Below, piece after piece: positions 45,933 through 57,085 of a DNA stretch of 64,000 bases. The notes beneath the pieces were generated by a model. That model was not told the DNA's origin. It did not search any database and worked only from the letters and a program-made list of their open reading frames with translations. Both the position numbers and the translations under genes were made by a program. Position 1 is the first letter of the stretch. The number at the start of each line of letters is the position of its first letter. This DNA comes from Meandrina meandrites (taxonomy: Eukaryota > Cnidaria > Anthozoa > Scleractinia > Meandrinidae). Where the stretch lies: positions 25,987,114 through 26,051,113 of the forward strand of contig OY855913.1 of the NCBI GenBank assembly GCA_963693305.1. The letters are read 5' to 3'.

Positions 45933-46184
45933 CTTCCGATAGACCATACTGTGGTACTTATTTCTTTAATGGTGAAATCTTTGCAGGAACCGGACATGGA
46001 CAGCATGCGCGTCTCACTTCAGCTGATGAAGAGCAGTGCTGCCAGATTGCAAGTGGAGTGTAAGAGCGCTGTGCTGCCTGGGAACACTGTAGATATGGCA
46101 TTCCTCACTCAACAGGTCATACAATGTGCTTATGACATCGCTAAAGCTGCTAAACAACTGGTGACAACGTTTTCAGTCGATTAG

Positions 46185-49100
46185 AACATCTCTAACTGCT
46201 TATTATGTTATAGAAGATCTGTCGACTTTTTATGAAGAAAACCAAATGTAACATTATCCCTTTCACGAGCAAGACTAACACATATTATAATTGGTGGATA
46301 GCAGCCAAAACGAAAGTAACACTCGATACACCTGGGTTTAATCCACAGCCTTTACATCTGGACAGAGCCACCTTGTACAGTGTAATAAACAGTACCACAT
46401 GAAAGTACTGCCTAAAACATTCATTTCTAAATAGTTTGCAATAGTGTTTCATGCACAGGTTCAAACACTGCCAATTAATTACAGTGAAAGTGAAAATGGT
46501 AGTAAAGCAACTGCTAACAGCTATCAAGCATCGTAAATTATCAGAAATAAAATAACTGTAAAGCTCTTGCAACTGATGAAGACAAAATATTATTTTTTAT
46601 GTTAAATACTATGGAAATTATTTTTGAAGCAAGTAGACATCTAAATGAGTGAAAGATCTATTGCACATAAGGAAAAGGACATTTTGGACTTCAGAGACTT
46701 TTCTGTTGAATATTAAGTTACGGTCTGGGTACTGCGGAATTTCAGTTACCGGTCAAAATTTTGGCAATTTCTGAGCTATCAGACGAGTTGAAATTACAGT
46801 CCCCTTCTTAGCTATCAGTAACTTTTGGAGACCTCTGAGCACTGTCCGTTAAAAGATTTCCAGATCGCAGCTGATCTCTGAAATTCTTTTCTTTTACTTC
46901 AGTTAAACAAATCAAATGTCTTGTGTTTGTTGACCGTTTGCTAGGTAAAATGTTACAAAATTGTGTCATTCTAATTAGCTAATCAAAGAGTTGTTTCTAT
47001 TTTAATACGAGGTAGAATTAAAATGGTTCATGTGTTCTTGCATGTATCATTACTGTGTGCGTGTTACACAGAATGGTGGCAAATGGAATGGCCAGTTAGT
47101 CCCTTATTTCTGTGCTTAAGTGTGTACATGTTTGGTTTCAATATGAAATAGAAAATAGCCTGGTTTCCTTCCAGACACCATGAGAGACTGTCAGCAGTGA
47201 AAAATAAAACTCGTGAAATTCTTTACTTACTTATAATGGAAGATTTATAGTTCTAAGCATGCATTATAGAGAGCAGTATACAGTGGTTTATTTATTATAA
47301 CCAGGCTGTTTGTGACCAGCCTTAGAATAACACCCAGGAGGCATAAATGTGACTAAACCATAATCAATTTCAGAAGCTCAGCTGCAAAAGGAGGCTTAGT
47401 GTGAGAGGGAACAGGAGGTCTAAACGTTTTGCTTCCTGCACCTTCCTTTCTTAGTGATTGCGGTCTCTCTGCTACCGGTATGAAGATACTTAGATGCAAT
47501 GTTTAATTAATGAACTGTGCCTTTTTTTATTTTATTCCTTTTTTACATTTTACAATTTACTCATGACCATGAACCATATTACACAGTCAAATAATATTAT
47601 TAATACAAAATCCCAAAGTAATTATAACCGTAAATAACATATTCATGTAAAAAAAAAATGATACTTATATAAATAATAGCTACCCGTGTGACCAAAAACT
47701 TGTTTTAAGCCTCTTCCTTCAATTGTCATTAACTATTGTCAGTTCTAAAATCCTACATTGTCTGTCTGTAAAGTGCTCTTGAATTAACAGTGTTGAAATA
47801 AAAATGACATGAAAGAGGAGAACTGTAGCTCCCGTAAGCTGGTCTTTAATAATTTTATTAACGTACCAAAAAGGGTACAATAAAACGTACAATTCCAAAA
47901 AACCATGCAAGGCACATTAAAGAACTGTTTGATAGTACAATCAAACTGCAAAACCAAAACTCGCTGCCTTGAAAAACGTTCCACGTGCGATACCCTGGGG
48001 AATTGTCACGTGACTACAAAACTGGAAGTAAACTGGATGTGACAAACGGTAGCCACAAGAACCCTTGTCAAAATTGATTTGAGGTTTTGTCTGATCGGTG
48101 TGTTACAACCATTAAAGTACTACACTAAAATCAACTTATCCCACATGTTGCAGGGGAGTTCTGACTTCTGACCATCATGAGCAAGGTTTCCAATTTTCTC
48201 ACAGCATTTTGATGTGTGGTATAAATAAAATTAATGCAAGAAGAAGCGAAGAAATTAAAAGCTAAATGACATGGACCAGAGGCCTATTCCTTGAAATTTG
48301 TAACGTGGAGAAAAAATTTACGGCCTAAGGCAGGAGGGAGGGGTGCGATGGGTGCATCCGCACCTCCTCATGTGTGGCAAAGGTTCATTTAATTTGAGAG
48401 CAAGGGCTAAAATGACTCTTGGAATGCAGGCAGTGTAGACTTCAACAACTTCAGTTTTCCAAATTCTAGCACTGGGGAAAAATACCCCTGGATCCCCCAG
48501 GGCATTCACACTGCCAGCGCTCGCACCCAACCACGCAAAATCGTGCCTACGGCCCTGAAACTGATGTGAAGTTAACATGTGGACTGGACTACCAACTAGG
48601 AAAATGGGTGGAAATTCCAAATCTATCAGGGTTTTCTTTTAGAGAGGGGACTTTGAAGAGAGCAAGGAGCACAAAAGTGTGAACACTGACACTAATTCAT
48701 TTCATTTAAATTTTCATGCAGATTTAATCCCATAAGAAATCAACTGGAAGCTGTGCTAATGGCTTCTGATAAAGTAATGACTGCACCAAAGAATTTGAAT
48801 TAACTAAAAATGGTTACACTTTTGGGGTCCTTGCAGCAACTTTTTTCTACTGTGGTCATGATCAACCTCAAACAAACCCTGCCTCCCAGTGTACGTTTTG
48901 AGCAACAAGCAAGCTACAGCTAAATTCTAAATTTAGTGCTTCTTCCTTTTCTTTATTGATGGGCTAGCTAATGCTTCAACGGTTGGTAGCATGGAGACGG
49001 CGAGTAGATAAACTTCAAGATATACATCATGCAAGAATATGGTTAGCTTCAGATTTTATTCTTGGGGGGGGGGGGGGGACGGGAGGGGGAGTTTTAGGTC

Positions 49101-49792
49101 ATTTGTCTTTTTTCTTTGACAGACAAGGGAGCCTGTCGGCTTGTAAAAGAAAAAAAATGTCAGCTGCTAAACAAGTAGCTAATGCTGTGCACAAACATGC
49201 CTGTATCATTTCTTCTCACTTTCTGTCAAGTGTGGTCTTAATTTATTGTCATGGCCTGAGCATTATTTTACCACAACTTGGTCATGTTTAATTTCTCTGT
49301 GGACCGTAAACAAAAGACATCATATTGTTTGCCGTCTGCCGGAACTGACTGAGTTTCTCATGGCAACTACTTGGTCAGTGTTGTCTATGTTGCAGGATTA
49401 TGTATGATTATTGGCAATCTATTTTAAGCTGCCTCGGTCAAAAATCATCTTGTGCCTGTTTTCCTTTATGGCCAAGCATAGCTCTGCCCAAATTCTGATT
49501 TTATATCAAGCTTAAGTTAAACTACACAGAGCTTCCTCAAACAAGAATATTTATTGTGATATTGTGAATAGGACAAGAGTGTTGCTCTCCTCAGATCTCA
49601 GTCATTACAAAGATCACTAAAGTCCATCAGTAAAGTTTCATATTTACAAGATCTTAAATGTTACTCTCCTCCGTTCTCAGTCATTACTAAGATCACTTAA
49701 GTCCATTAGCAAAGTTTCATATTTACAAGATCTGAAAGTTCATCTTATTAATCTCCAGTTGTATAAATATTATTAATACAGTTCAAATCTTA
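46185..49792. other. GIT 3' flank and tail spacer, unit B
   Basis: Probable GIT 3' UTR begins at 46185, with an aataaa near 46,547. From 47,564 the DNA aligns with unit A from 19,712. It includes the E-box pair (47982 and 48007) and the decayed counterpart of the candidate exon (about 48,720-48,890). Poly-G tracts occur near 49,063-49,090. No gene is supported. Confidence 0.5.
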
Positions 49793-50274
49793 TGCATCAG
49801 TCAATTCCAGCAGTGCCCATCCCCCCCCCCCCCCCCCCCCGGCAACCCTGGGGCATTTCCAAATGTTGCCCGTCCCAGGGGTGGGGCATTTGCGTACCTC
49901 GGGCTGACCCCCGGGCATTTGACACATGGTTTCGAAACCGTGGAGTGAGTCTCGTATTCGTGATGGAGGCGTTTATAGGCCAAGACGTGGACTACGTTGC
50001 AGATTAGCTAGTCCATGAAGGACTAGAGAAGCTCGTGGATGTTCATGGATGTTTTTAAAGGTATATTTTCTGAATTTTAGATATTTCTTCATTGTCAAGA
50101 AGCAACAACTTGTATTATATTCTTATATCACCTATCGAGAGATTGAAAACAATCAACCCGGGAGCAGGGCATTTGCCCGGTTCCCTCATCCCCACCCTGG
50201 GGAATTTGCCAAAGAAATGCTAATGCCCGGGGGGGGGGCGGGGGGGATGGGCACTGCTGGAATTGACTGATGCA
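49793..50274. mobile_element. 482-bp Harbinger-like MITE, private to unit B
   Basis: It starts TGCATCAGTCAATTCCAGCA and ends with its inverse. The 3-bp direct repeat TTA lies at 49790-49792 and 50275-50277, where unit A has one. This is the usual target of PIF/Harbinger elements. Long C and G runs lie just inside the two ends and are mutually complementary. The middle (about 49,930-50,060) has a coding-like stretch with VMEAFIGQDVDYVAD, then a TAG, then LVHEGLEKLVDV, suggesting a captured and broken exon. Confidence 0.8.
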
Positions 50275-50710
50275 TTAACAAATAGTGACTAAGATTAAAG
50301 TGCATACACAATCATTGCAAGGGAGGGATGACAATTCTCCCCACCCCCTAAAAACCTACTGCAATTGCATGTAAAATGACATGTTTTTTTGGAACACAGC
50401 TATTTCTTTGCTTAAGAAAAATCCTTACTTATTATTCTAAAAACACGTTTTACCTTTGATTCTCGGGATCCAACATGTTAAGCTAGTTTCTTTGCTTTAA
50501 AAAATCCTTTTTTAACACTTTATTTTATTTTTTTTTATTATTAAAAAATCCTTAATATATTCTTGGAACATGTTTAGCTATTTCCTTGCTTTAAAATATC
50601 CTGCTGAGCATAAACACCTGAAAAAACTCCCAGCAGTGAACTAAGGCTGGAAAAAATTCGTTTCCTGAAACTTTTCACCCCTTTCCTTGATTTGTAATGG
50701 TCCAACAATA

Positions 50711-50932
50711 GGGAGGTTAAGCATGACGTTTACGGCAAACGGCAAAAATAATTCTGATTTTGCTCACTTTTTCTTTAGCACTTAAATAAAGCCAGTCGAA
50801 AAATAGGAAAAAAATCCCTTAATCACAGTAAATGCAAACAATTTCCCTAAATTGTACAAACGGCTAAACTCAGACACCAAAAGTTCGATTTTTGCCGTTT
50901 GCCGTAAATACGTCATACTTTTTAAAACCTCT
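50711..50932. mobile_element. 222-bp MITE, private to unit B
   Basis: Imperfect inverted ends share tttacggcaaacggcaaaaa and the flanking agaggtt/aacctct. Unit A lacks the insert at 23,450. The cggcaaacgg...tttttgccgtt segments in the spacers (near 8060, 30,030 and 56,590) are likely older members of the same family. Confidence 0.7.
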
Positions 50933-51760
50933 CAAATGTTGTGTATTTTTGGCGCGATTTCCTTTTCAACTCACAAGGAGGACCTCTCGGGAAACACAGC
51001 ATTTTTCTGATTGGTTGGTTTCGATCCTACAACTCAACAAAATGTCGCCAAACGTTGATTTTCATTTCATTTCGACAGTTTCTCGCTTCTGGCTGAACAT
51101 AGAATATTCTGTTTGCACTTGTTTGAGCGGTGCTGGCTACAAAGTAATCTTAAAAGGTGAAAAGTTTGGTCCGCTAGAAATCCTTTGGAGTTGAAAAGAC
51201 AATTTCGTTTTAAACACGCTACATGAAGCAAACACAACTTCAAACTCAAGCAGTGGATCCGCTACCGTCGATAAAAACAGCTAAGAATAATGTTTTGTTT
51301 TATCTTTCTTTGTATGTACATTTTTCTCTGAATTTGCTATGTTATTAAACTGTTTTTGCCTGATATATTTGTGGTGTTTGCAACATGTCTTCTCCTAACA
51401 CAATATTTTAACTAGTAACGAGTGACCTTCATTTTTCAAAAACTCCGTAAAACCACATCTTACACAAGATGTTTGAATGTCAAATGATATAAAACACAAA
51501 AATTCATCTTACCTAGACACCTGTTGTTGTATTGAAGATGTCAATCGACTTCAATCTTGACTTAACATGATTCATATCTTCAGCCATCACTCGCTAAAAT
51601 CAAAACATGTCTTCATTTGTTTTAAGATTATTTTTTAGTTGTTTTTTCTTTACGGAGTTCCTGTTTTGTGTTTTTCAGTCGGTCACCAAACAACAATATT
51701 CCTAACAATTTGTTTAGTTGTTATTGTTTGAATGACAATGACAATAATTTTGAAATTATT
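50933..51760. other. Unit B/C border and 3' flank of receptor C
   Basis: The stretch 50,940-51,195 matches 23,465-23,710, and 51,296-51,760 is the receptor 3' flank found in all units. No gene is supported. Confidence 0.5.
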
Positions 51761-54634
51761 TTAAAAGTCGACCTCGCAATTAGGATTATCGTCTCGGAAG
51801 CGCTGTTTAGCTTCAGGTGTTATGTCTTTATTGCCTCTGAGGTCTAACCAGGTTAATCTGCTTGTTTTTATTCCTTTGCTTAAGTGAACCAAACCTTCAT
51901 CTCCTATCCTATTGGCCATGAGGCCTAAGCTAGTTAGTTTACTTTTGTCACTCTCAAACAGTTTTTTAATCTCTACACAACCCAACGAGCCAATGTGATT
52001 AAAGGACAAATTTATGTGCGAAATTTGTTTCATATTCTTGATGATATGAACCAGTGCTGTACAGTCAGCAGGAGCGAGGCCACAATCACTAAAATCTACA
52101 CTATTACAATTAATACTATCTAATTTGTTTTGTACAATGGGATGAATTACATTTAATTTACTGCCTTCATAAAGGCACTTTATTATTGTTAGTGCTAAAT
52201 GTTTGTCGCTGTCAGTCGGCCACCGGGTAATTTCATCGCTGAACATTTTTGTTTTCACGGGAAGAAGACTTGTGAATATTTCAATCGATTTGTCATCTCG
52301 CTCACCGAGCAGTCCTGCAACAAATTGCAGCACTACTTGCCATTCACCTTTCTTGATGTTATCGGAAACAAATCTTCTCAATTCTTCTTCATTCATGGTA
52401 TCTGGATCTGTTATGTACTTGGCTGCGAGAAATTCTTGCATTGTTAAATGCATGAAACAGAATTGAGATTCGTGTTTGAAAGGGCCAATTTGATGATCCG
52501 GCATTTGATGAAACAGTGAACTGTTTTCCAATCCATGTACTTCGCTTTTTCCAAAGACGAGTCTTCCTTCTTTTACACCATTGAATGCAACTTCTCCTAG
52601 TAGCTTGAATTCAGGAGGGAACTTGTCGGATTCAATCTCTTCCCGGCTCAGACATTCACCACGGTATTGCTCGTTGTGCCTGAAGTAAAATAGTTTTACC
52701 GCCTGCTTGTAAATCTCAGTAAGTTTTGTTGGAAGGCCAACACCAATTAAATCATTCCCTTTCTTAGTGTAGAACTGTAACACTTCCAGCAGGCATGAGC
52801 AAATTATGAAACAATTTACTGGAATGTAGCACAATGAAAAAAGGTTCATGTTCGTGCTGATGTGCCGCCATATTTTTTCTCCAGCGCCGCTAGAATTTTC
52901 CGCTGCACTTTCTCCTGCGTCACTCAAATTTTTCGCTGCAGTTTCTCTTGCGCCACTCAAATTTTCCGCTGCATCTTGCGGAAAGTTCTTCACATATTCT
53001 TCAACTTCCTCCGCTGCAAAGCCCAGAATTTCAATAGTTCTGTTGAATTGAACACCACGAAGGCATGACACGGCGGTGGGTCTTGTAGTCGTTACGACGG
53101 CGGCTCCGGGGAGAAATTTTCCAGACACTATCTTGGAATAAAGAGCAGCCATAGGCATCTTCTCTTCAACTATATCTTTGTAGCTGTTGTTAACGGTCTC
53201 ATTAGCGATCCTTGTATGATCTACAAGCTCGTCCATGCCGTCGAACAAAATTAGGACTTTCTCGGGATTTTCGAGAATGTAATTCCAGACCACATTGGCG
53301 AGACATTCTGTCTCTGAATATTCTGCACTTGCGAGTAATCCGCGAAGACTGAGCGTTTCTACCGAGTTGAACTTCCTGAACTTAATCAGAAATGCAATGC
53401 CAAAATCAAGTTCAGCATCTTGTGTTGTGTTGAACACTCTACCCGATGCCCAGTCTCGGATAAACTTGGTACAAAACAGTGTCTTGCCTATTCCAGGACG
53501 GCCAATGATCACTATTTTCTTGTTTTCAGCGTCAATAATATCTTCTGGTCCTTTCAGTGGTTGAAAGTTTTCTTTTGGCATGGGATACTCTTTAAGCTGC
53601 TCCTCTCTTTCTCCGCTAAAGTCATATTGCGCTCTGTTGGGAATAAGAACCAAATTGGTATAAATACTGTCGAGCTTCAGATCTTCAATTCTTTCGCCTT
53701 CACCATGCTTAGGTTGAAACAATGGTTTGAGATCTGTAGGTGTCTCTGTGTTTTCGATGATATTTTTCTTCAGGTTTTCGATGAATGATCGTGGTTGCGG
53801 TAATTCAGATTCTTGTGATACGACTGGGAGTGAGAATTCTTCATTTTCTTCTTGTTGCCTGACTTCTTGGTCTTGTTCTTGTTGTGGCGCCTCATAGTTG
53901 GAGTTTAGATGATCTTTCAGAAACTGCGAGTCTTCGGGGAATTGTTTCTCTTTTCTTGCTCGTGAAAAGATCCAGATGATCTCGATCAGAATGATAAGCG
54001 TAAAAACGCCATTCACTACACTCACAGCAATCGTCCAGAAGGTTTTGTTCTTTGCTCTTTGATTAATGCACTCGTATATAGTCGAGTTCTGAATGTTCCC
54101 TGTTGACGCATTTGCCGTACGACTGCTTCCTGCTGTTCCTGGCGGTTCAGTACAGTCGAAACTCGTTGGAAAATTAGAAGGATAAAGTAATTGAGTTTGT
54201 AGGACTATAAAAAGAATTCCAAAAACAAATCTGGCGGCAAGTTGACAACAGTACGCCACGAACAGAAAGTAGCTTTTAGGAGGGCGCTGTCTCTCGTGAT
54301 CCAGCAATCGATCAACTCTTGAGGTGGCGAGTTGTGAATAAATCACACCAAAAAATAGAATTAATGAAAAATTAAGGATCACGAAGCCATACACCGGAAA
54401 ACTCGATTTGTTGTATAGGTTTCTATACTGCTCGAAACACTTTGCTCGCACGAGGTCTTCATTTTGAATCTTTCCCCTTTCGGTACCACAGCGGAAATCA
54501 AACCTTGATTCACTGTTCTCCATATCTGCAAAAATGCCAAGCAGGATAACTCCGATTACGACCCAGCAAAAAATAGCCACGTAGCTGAGCCTGTTCATCG
54601 TCTTTGGCTTCAATAGTTCCTTTAGGCTGTCCAT
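51761..54634 (-). CDS. Intact connexin-like 4TM / NACHT / LRR receptor, copy C (957 aa)
   Basis: This copy has the same architecture as copy B: a 4TM connexin-like module at 1-228, a linker, NACHT with GRPGIGKT and LILFDGMDEL, the 11-residue triplication, the QEFLAA winged-helix motif and C-terminal LRRs. I count about ten substitutions from copy B in the first 720 residues. The last 235 residues have about 35 substitutions and two small indels. The LRR differences sit on the variable positions of LxxLxLxxN, while the framework leucines and asparagines are kept. Two extra residues (PD) follow YITD. The gene is intronless and convergent with the GIT fragment of the previous unit. Both intact copies are plausible expressed receptors with different ligand surfaces. 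Confidence 0.9.
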   Translation of the reverse strand: MDSLKELLKPKTMNRLSYVAIFCWVVIGVILLGIFADMENSESRFDFRCGTERGKIQNEDLVRAKCFEQYRNLYNKSSFPVYGFVILNFSLILFFGVIYSQLATSRVDRLLDHERQRPPKSYFLFVAYCCQLAARFVFGILFIVLQTQLLYPSNFPTSFDCTEPPGTAGSSRTANASTGNIQNSTIYECINQRAKNKTFWTIAVSVVNGVFTLIILIEIIWIFSRARKEKQFPEDSQFLKDHLNSNYEAPQQEQDQEVRQQEENEEFSLPVVSQESELPQPRSFIENLKKNIIENTETPTDLKPLFQPKHGEGERIEDLKLDSIYTNLVLIPNRAQYDFSGEREEQLKEYPMPKENFQPLKGPEDIIDAENKKIVIIGRPGIGKTLFCTKFIRDWASGRVFNTTQDAELDFGIAFLIKFRKFNSVETLSLRGLLASAEYSETECLANVVWNYILENPEKVLILFDGMDELVDHTRIANETVNNSYKDIVEEKMPMAALYSKIVSGKFLPGAAVVTTTRPTAVSCLRGVQFNRTIEILGFAAEEVEEYVKNFPQDAAENLSGARETAAKNLSDAGESAAENSSGAGEKIWRHISTNMNLFSLCYIPVNCFIICSCLLEVLQFYTKKGNDLIGVGLPTKLTEIYKQAVKLFYFRHNEQYRGECLSREEIESDKFPPEFKLLGEVAFNGVKEGRLVFGKSEVHGLENSSLFHQMPDHQIGPFKHESQFCFMHLTMQEFLAAKYITDPDTMNEEELRRFVSDNIKKGEWQVVLQFVAGLLGERDDKSIEIFTSLLPVKTKMFSDEITRWPTDSDKHLALTIIKCLYEGSKLNVIHPIVQNKLDSINCNSVDFSDCGLAPADCTALVHIIKNMKQISHINLSFNHIGSLGCVEIKKLFESDKSKLTSLGLMANRIGDEGLVHLSKGIKTSRLTWLDLRGNKDITPEAKQRFRDDNPNCEVDF
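52874..52972 (-). repeat. Three 33-bp repeats in receptor copy C
   Basis: The same three 11-residue blocks as in copy B, with identical residues. Copy number is three in all three genes here. Confidence 0.75.
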
Positions 54635-56923
54635 TCTCTCAGCTCAATCAGTTAATCTGTGAAAATAATAGTGATTTGAATGAGGCGCGTCCATACATAC
54701 AGTATAAACTGACAAAGACATTGATCACAAGGTGGCCACAAGACCAGATTTATTAAAAGTTATTATCTATTATTTGTAAAGGGTTCTTTATAGGTCTTTT
54801 AATGGGGCTTTTAATATGCTGTTCTCCTTGTCAATCCCTACAGGGTAGGTAATAGACAGATTACAACCTGCAACCTGCATTTTTTCATGAAATTTTTGTA
54901 TTGGCTTCATCATTTATTATTTATTATCATTGCAGCCTCAGATTGCAGCCTCAGATTGCAGCCTTGCATTTCAAGTATGTTATAGAGCAGAAATTCATTA
55001 TGCATTATTCATGCAGCCCTGTTTCGCAACTGATATAAGACAAGTCACTCCACACATGCCAAGTACACATGCATTATTTATAATGGATACGTTGTTGCGA
55101 ACTCTAAGAGTCATGCACATGCAATTTTTTTCAAACATCACAATTTATTCTTCTAGGCTGTAAAATGTTGATATAGGCAACTTCAAGGCTTTCGGTTAGT
55201 CAGTGGAGACCAGCGCGGAAGACAGGATTGAAATTATTTCAATTCAGTCAATTATTGAAATTATTTCTCACTTTAGTGCAGCAGTAAAATTCATTACAAT
55301 TCGTAAACAGATGTGTGAAAAACTGAATGCCATAATTACATGCCCTGTTTTTGTCGAGACGCATTCGGAAATTTCACAGTTTGGACTTTTCCGACAATTT
55401 TGTGTTCAAAAATTCAGTGCAGATATCACGGGAGATATAGAAGTTCATGATCACGAGCTGGCACTGCAGAGTGGCAAACTAGCAATACTGTAGTGTGTCA
55501 TGACAGAAGCGGAATTTTATAAGAGCGCTAGACTGTTCACAGCTCTCTATTTTTTCGTGTTTTTCTTCGATCGTTGAACGTGGGAAATAGGGGCGAGTGA
55601 ACTGGACGACAGAACAAAACGAGAGGCGCTTTGCCAGCCCACTTTCTCGCGTTTTTTGCGTTAAAAATAGAGAAGCTGTGAACAGTCTATAAGAGCTCTT
55701 TCAGGGAAGGATAGAAGGTATAAAATTCAAATTTCCACATTTAAACTGTTATATTTTGCTGGCAAACTGTAAATTATAAAAGAATACTTCAGCCGTGACG
55801 CACTGGAGGTTTTGATAAAATCATAAAGCGCTGTCTCGGCTTCTATTCGATCCGCAACCTTGGAAACAAAATCATGAGCTGTTTTTCGATTTGGCACTTA
55901 TGGAGCTCTAGCATCGCTGTAAAGCGAAATCTATCAAATAAAAGACGACTTCCTAAATTTCCATCATTCCTTGTTTTTGTCTTAGTAAAATTTGTGCTCA
56001 ATAATACCAAAACCACCGAGATATAAACAATTTTGCCTTATGAATTTATTCATGGTTGGTGTCGTCCGTGACCTTAATGATTCCAAAAACTTTGTCACTA
56101 AAACTTAAGCTCAACCTCTTTTTTCTTGCGGTATTTTCTTTCTCTCTTTTGCTTCGATCGATCGTGTGATGAGCTCAAAAAGTCATGTGATCACTTTACT
56201 TACCTTAAATTAGCGTCTCAAAATCTCTAAAGCAAGCGCTTATGATCGCCACACCTCTAATGCGACTGATAATTGCTAATGTTATTGTCAACCAACCGGC
56301 CACCAGACGTCTATCGCTCAAATAAAGAGTTCATTGTTCTCATCTAAAAATAGGTAATCGATAGAACCTTTCTACCATAAATACGACAACTTCTTTTAAA
56401 TTTTCTGGAAATATTTGTAGTGACTTCATCAGTTACTTTTTCTTATCACTTCCGTCTTCCTTGTTGTTTTCAAGTATTTCTGCTTATTTTTTCTCTAATT
56501 AATGAATAAATCCGTCAGAAAAATGGAAAATAATTTACTGACTCACACCAAACACGAAACTGCTCACTTTGACGAACTGAGCGATAAACGGCAAACGGTA
56601 AAAGTTTCCTTTTTGCCGTTCGCGTGAAGCTTAAACTCTATTATTTTACATGTAGTCCCGTCGGTAAATATTTCGCCACTGCAACCATAGATTTCGCAAT
56701 AATGAGACGAGAAACGCGACGCCAGCTACGCCGTGTGTTATTTAAAACAACATCTGAGCTTACTTTGGCACAAACTTCTACCGTCTGTGCTGAAAAAAGA
56801 ACACATTGCGACCATATTTTCACGTCCAATTATTTTCCCCACTTTTTCAACAGACGAAATGTTCCGTTTAACAGTATTTTCCGCCATTTCCAATCGTTGA
56901 TGCTTTGTTCTTTATATCGACTC
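54635..56923. other. Receptor 5' flank and first spacer part, unit C
   Basis: Upstream DNA of receptor C. At 55,203-55,493 it keeps about 250 bp, open in one frame (96 codons), that is partly deleted in B and almost wholly deleted in A. I do not call it a gene. A doubled cagcctcagattg repeat lies near 54,935-54,962. The rest aligns with units A and B. Confidence 0.5.
55530..55688. mobile_element. MITE, unit C copy of the 5174 element
   Basis: Orthologous to the unit A and B elements. The right target repeat has one substitution (ataagagctct). Confidence 0.72.
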
Positions 56924-57085
56924 GTGTTTTTTCGCCCGCGCAGGCCGCGAAGGCCGGTAAGAGAAGAAGGTGAGACTCCTTCTTCTCTTCTTCTCTCTTC
57001 TTCCCCTTCTTCTCTTACCGGCCTTCCGCCGAAAGTAATTTAGTAAAAAGGCGCTTAAAACGGCCTGCGCGGGCGATAAAACACG
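56924..57085. repeat. Palindromic insertion in unit C
   Basis: The arms cgccc-gcgcaggccg and their inverse (cggcctgcgcgggcg) are about 25 bp long and nearly perfect. Inside them a second inverted pair, aaggccggtaagagaagaag and its inverse, brackets a cttctt-rich core. Relative to unit B, about 1.7 kb is missing to the right of this palindrome and about 175 bp of unrelated DNA (57,086-57,260) is present. This is either a compact MITE or a rearrangement scar. Confidence 0.6.

Larger units (their letters stand above)
40371..46184 (+). pseudogene. GIT: GIT-type ArfGAP gene, 3' fragment with intact C-terminus, unit B
   Basis: Exons: 40371-40454, 41273-41359, 42055-42304, 42673-42865, 45685-45748 and 45987-46184 with its stop. 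Phases agree throughout, including the 64-bp exon (FIPCSSNIFTAVNDMASLFP). The final exon reads MDSMRVSLQLMKSSAARLQ and then LTQQVIQCAYDIAKAAKQLV, a hallmark of the GIT focal-adhesion-targeting-like domain that binds paxillin. The 69-bp coiled-coil exon present in unit A (16942) was removed by a deletion of about 0.3 kb; the frame is kept because the exon is a multiple of three. The N-terminal ArfGAP half is absent. Exon sequences are well preserved, so a short coiled-coil plus FAT-like product is possible if a promoter exists. Confidence 0.82.
23812..51295. repeat. Segmental duplication unit B
   Basis: This second copy of the array unit carries an intact receptor gene and the same gene order as unit A. 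Its spacer from about 32,100 to 37,000 is shared with unit C but is absent or replaced in A. Its ANKRD13 fragment lacks exon 3. Its GIT fragment lacks one coiled-coil exon but keeps the terminal exons that A lost. Private insertions lie at 28412, 30546, 43347, 49793 and 50711. Confidence 0.9.

Noticed and set aside
55203..55493. 96-codon frame upstream of receptor C
   Set aside because: Partly deleted in B and almost entirely deleted in A next to working genes; no homology recognised.
56624..57043. 139-codon frame in unit C
   Set aside because: It runs through the palindromic insertion, and its low-complexity tail is the repeat core.
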